DNA of 61,486 nt from Lentimicrobiaceae bacterium (GTDB lineage: Bacteria > Bacteroidota > Bacteroidia > Bacteroidales > WCHB1-69): NCBI GenBank assembly GCA_009787485.1, contig WQWP01000001.1, positions 1 to 61,486 on the forward strand. Reading direction: 5' to 3'. This document shows positions 61,465 through 61,486 of this stretch, piece after piece; positions within the stretch are counted from its first letter, which is position 1, and every line of letters begins with the position of its first letter. The position numbers were made by a program, and so were the translations under genes. The notes below the pieces were generated by a model. The model made no database searches and was not told where the DNA came from. It saw only the letters and a program-made list of their open reading frames with translations.

Positions 61465-61486
61465 AAACCCAACATCAATTAGTTAC

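Overview
The window looks like a chromosomal segment from a member of the Bacteroidota, probably class Bacteroidia. The evidence is: secreted proteins with type IX secretion (T9SS) C-terminal sorting domains; about twenty Bacteroidota-type -7 promoter elements (TAnnTTTG, very often as TATTTTCG); and several families largely confined to this phylum (DUF4175, DUF2851, DUF4837, the radical SAM/lipoprotein pair, and an outer-membrane barrel with an N-terminal helix-hairpin-helix). I see no rRNA, tRNA, prophage, complete insertion sequence or CRISPR array. Genus cannot be fixed from the sequence.

Layout. 1-10 kb: 5'-truncated secA, a huge coiled-coil DUF4175 membrane protein, a remnant of a T9SS sorting domain, an outer-membrane barrel pair and an EamA transporter. 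10-22 kb: RNase R (apparently leaderless), an RND permease without partners, DUF2851, another barrel, and a ParC-like topoisomerase subunit with an acidic repetitive tail. 21.78-22.40 kb: a GC-rich giant inverted repeat. 22-29 kb: M16 peptidase, folC carrying an in-frame palindromic insertion, a PD-(D/E)XK-like protein, and murG behind a small antitoxin-like gene. 29-34 kb: an RND efflux operon (adaptor, barrel, permease). 34-36 kb: a PfkB sugar kinase, a purine satellite, and a DUF559 nuclease flanked by inverted copies of the palindromic element. 36-40 kb: putative lipoprotein, radical SAM/SPASM enzyme, TPR protein and ThpR, then a small lipoprotein and a family 2 glycosyltransferase. 40.7-44 kb: CDP-sugar operon (rfbF, rfbG, epimerase, reductase). 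44-51 kb: EEP-family hydrolase, DUF4837 lipoprotein, secreted endonuclease I, glyA, YqgE. 51-61 kb: thioredoxin-like protein, CPBP protease with a TonB-like tail, a 1985-residue T9SS surface protein, DUF2147, then secE and nusG.

Two themes stand out. The first is a family of short triple-palindrome elements (four copies here). One is read in frame inside folC, and two flank a Vsr-like DUF559 nuclease gene in opposite orientation. The copies, together with purine satellites and AATTnnn heptamer arrays, repeatedly enter tolerant positions in genes. The second is a compact radical SAM/lipoprotein operon that probably makes an unknown modification on an exported lipoprotein.

Most genes are housekeeping or envelope functions in short operons. 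Convergent pairs are very tight: 0 bp between the barrel at 18.9 kb and parC, and a few bases of overlap elsewhere. Several start codons were moved inward from the longest reading frame because promoter elements or signal peptides require it: 6533, 10368, 17146, 28533, 48296, 50383, 60002 and 60910.
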